Source of the DNA: Bacteroidales bacterium
Lineage (GTDB): Bacteria; Bacteroidota; Bacteroidia; Bacteroidales; PUMT01
Direction of reading: 5' to 3'
Assembly: GCA_007134675.1 (NCBI GenBank)
Contig: SLKJ01000052.1
Span: forward strand, 1 to 54,283
Length of the DNA: 54,283 nucleotides
Part shown: positions 54,149 to 54,283 of the stretch, one piece after another
Layout: each line of letters starts with the position of its first letter
How positions within the stretch are numbered: the first letter of the stretch is position 1
Notes under the pieces: model-generated
Seen by the model: the letters and a program-made list of their open reading frames with translations, nothing else
What the model was told of the DNA's origin: nothing
Databases searched by the model: none
Translations under genes and position numbers: made by a program

Positions 54149-54175
54149 AATAAAAAACATTTCATCTACATTTAT

Positions 54176-54283
54176 CCTGTAAAAAGCCAGAATTTTGTTT
54201 TGAGAATTAACAAAATTATGACTTACAGGATGAACCGCTGCGCTTTCCCATAAAATTTTTTCATGCGTCTGTGTGTAATTTTA
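54176..54283 (+). repeat. Non-coding ~100-base repeat, unit 2, runs to window end
   Basis: Same layout as unit 1 at a 135-base offset: CCTGT (54176), TGACTTACA (54219-54227), TTTTTTCAT, TGTGTAATTTTA ending at 54283. Internal dyads are stronger: AATTTTGTT (54191-54199) with AACAAAATT (54209-54217), enclosed by ATCCTGTAA (54174-54182) with TTACAGGAT (54223-54231). A further unit may follow outside the window. Confidence 0.75.

Noticed and set aside
54048-54283. CRISPR array at the window end
   Set aside because: Only two units of ~100 bases with conserved ends and no short identical repeats or uniform spacers; no cas genes nearby.

Overview
The window reads as one contig from a low-GC Bacteroidota chromosome, most likely an anaerobic or facultative member of the Bacteroidales/Marinilabiliales kind. 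Reasons: type IX secretion (T9SS) C-terminal sorting domains, a Ser-Lys NfeD protease, a DUF6132-like small membrane protein, CarR-type lycopene cyclase, a four-subunit 2-oxoacid:ferredoxin oxidoreductase, weak or absent Shine-Dalgarno sites, and a few TAnnTTTG -7 promoter boxes. The taxonomic call is inference from gene content only. I saw no transposase, integrase, prophage or CRISPR array.

Region 1 (1-10283, + strand) is an accessory glycan-degradation locus: the end of a sulfatase, a secreted protein of a family I cannot name (HypA), a URO-D-superfamily methyltransferase-like protein, a secreted GH2 glycosidase, a second family member (HypB), a full Tat-type sulfatase and a third family member (HypC). 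The sulfatase/Hyp pair is present twice, about 8.54 kb apart, with the coding end, spacer and signal-peptide region nearly identical. HypA looks like a recombinant of the other two. HypC lacks the T9SS domain. No SusC/SusD, sulfatase-maturating enzyme or regulator is visible, so the locus probably extends left of position 1.

Region 2 (10304-14496, +): a PLP aminotransferase followed by a ferredoxin-type subunit and the alpha, beta and gamma subunits of a 2-oxoacid:ferredoxin oxidoreductase, suggesting 2-oxo/amino acid interconversion coupled to ferredoxin.

Region 3 (14514-21500, mostly -): nadD, gmk and yicC in a tight run, a MATE exporter, the M3 peptidase Dcp with a clear terminator, and a secreted TIM-barrel-like glycosidase candidate. 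Then on + a TauE/SafE permease and an overlapping carotenoid operon crtI-crtB-idi-crtYcd (22752-26355) that would make beta-carotene from geranylgeranyl diphosphate.

Region 4 (26361-44923) is mostly housekeeping: tilS, an HD-domain protein, a small HTH protein and an NfeD protease on -; purB and an MsbA-like ABC exporter on +; two tRNA-Ser genes on -; HU, TrmH, an orphan LytTR response regulator, a class III aminotransferase, HtpG, an outer-membrane barrel, aspartate aminotransferase and a YihY/BrkB membrane protein, with a few conserved proteins of unknown function.

Region 5 (44932-53982, -): a copper module (small HMA protein plus CopA-type ATPase), a three-gene RND efflux system (HlyD-type adaptor, HAE1-type pump, TolC-type channel), and a phospholipid acyltransferase. 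The last ~240 bases hold two diverged copies of a ~100-base non-coding repeat with an internal stem-loop that runs off the window end.
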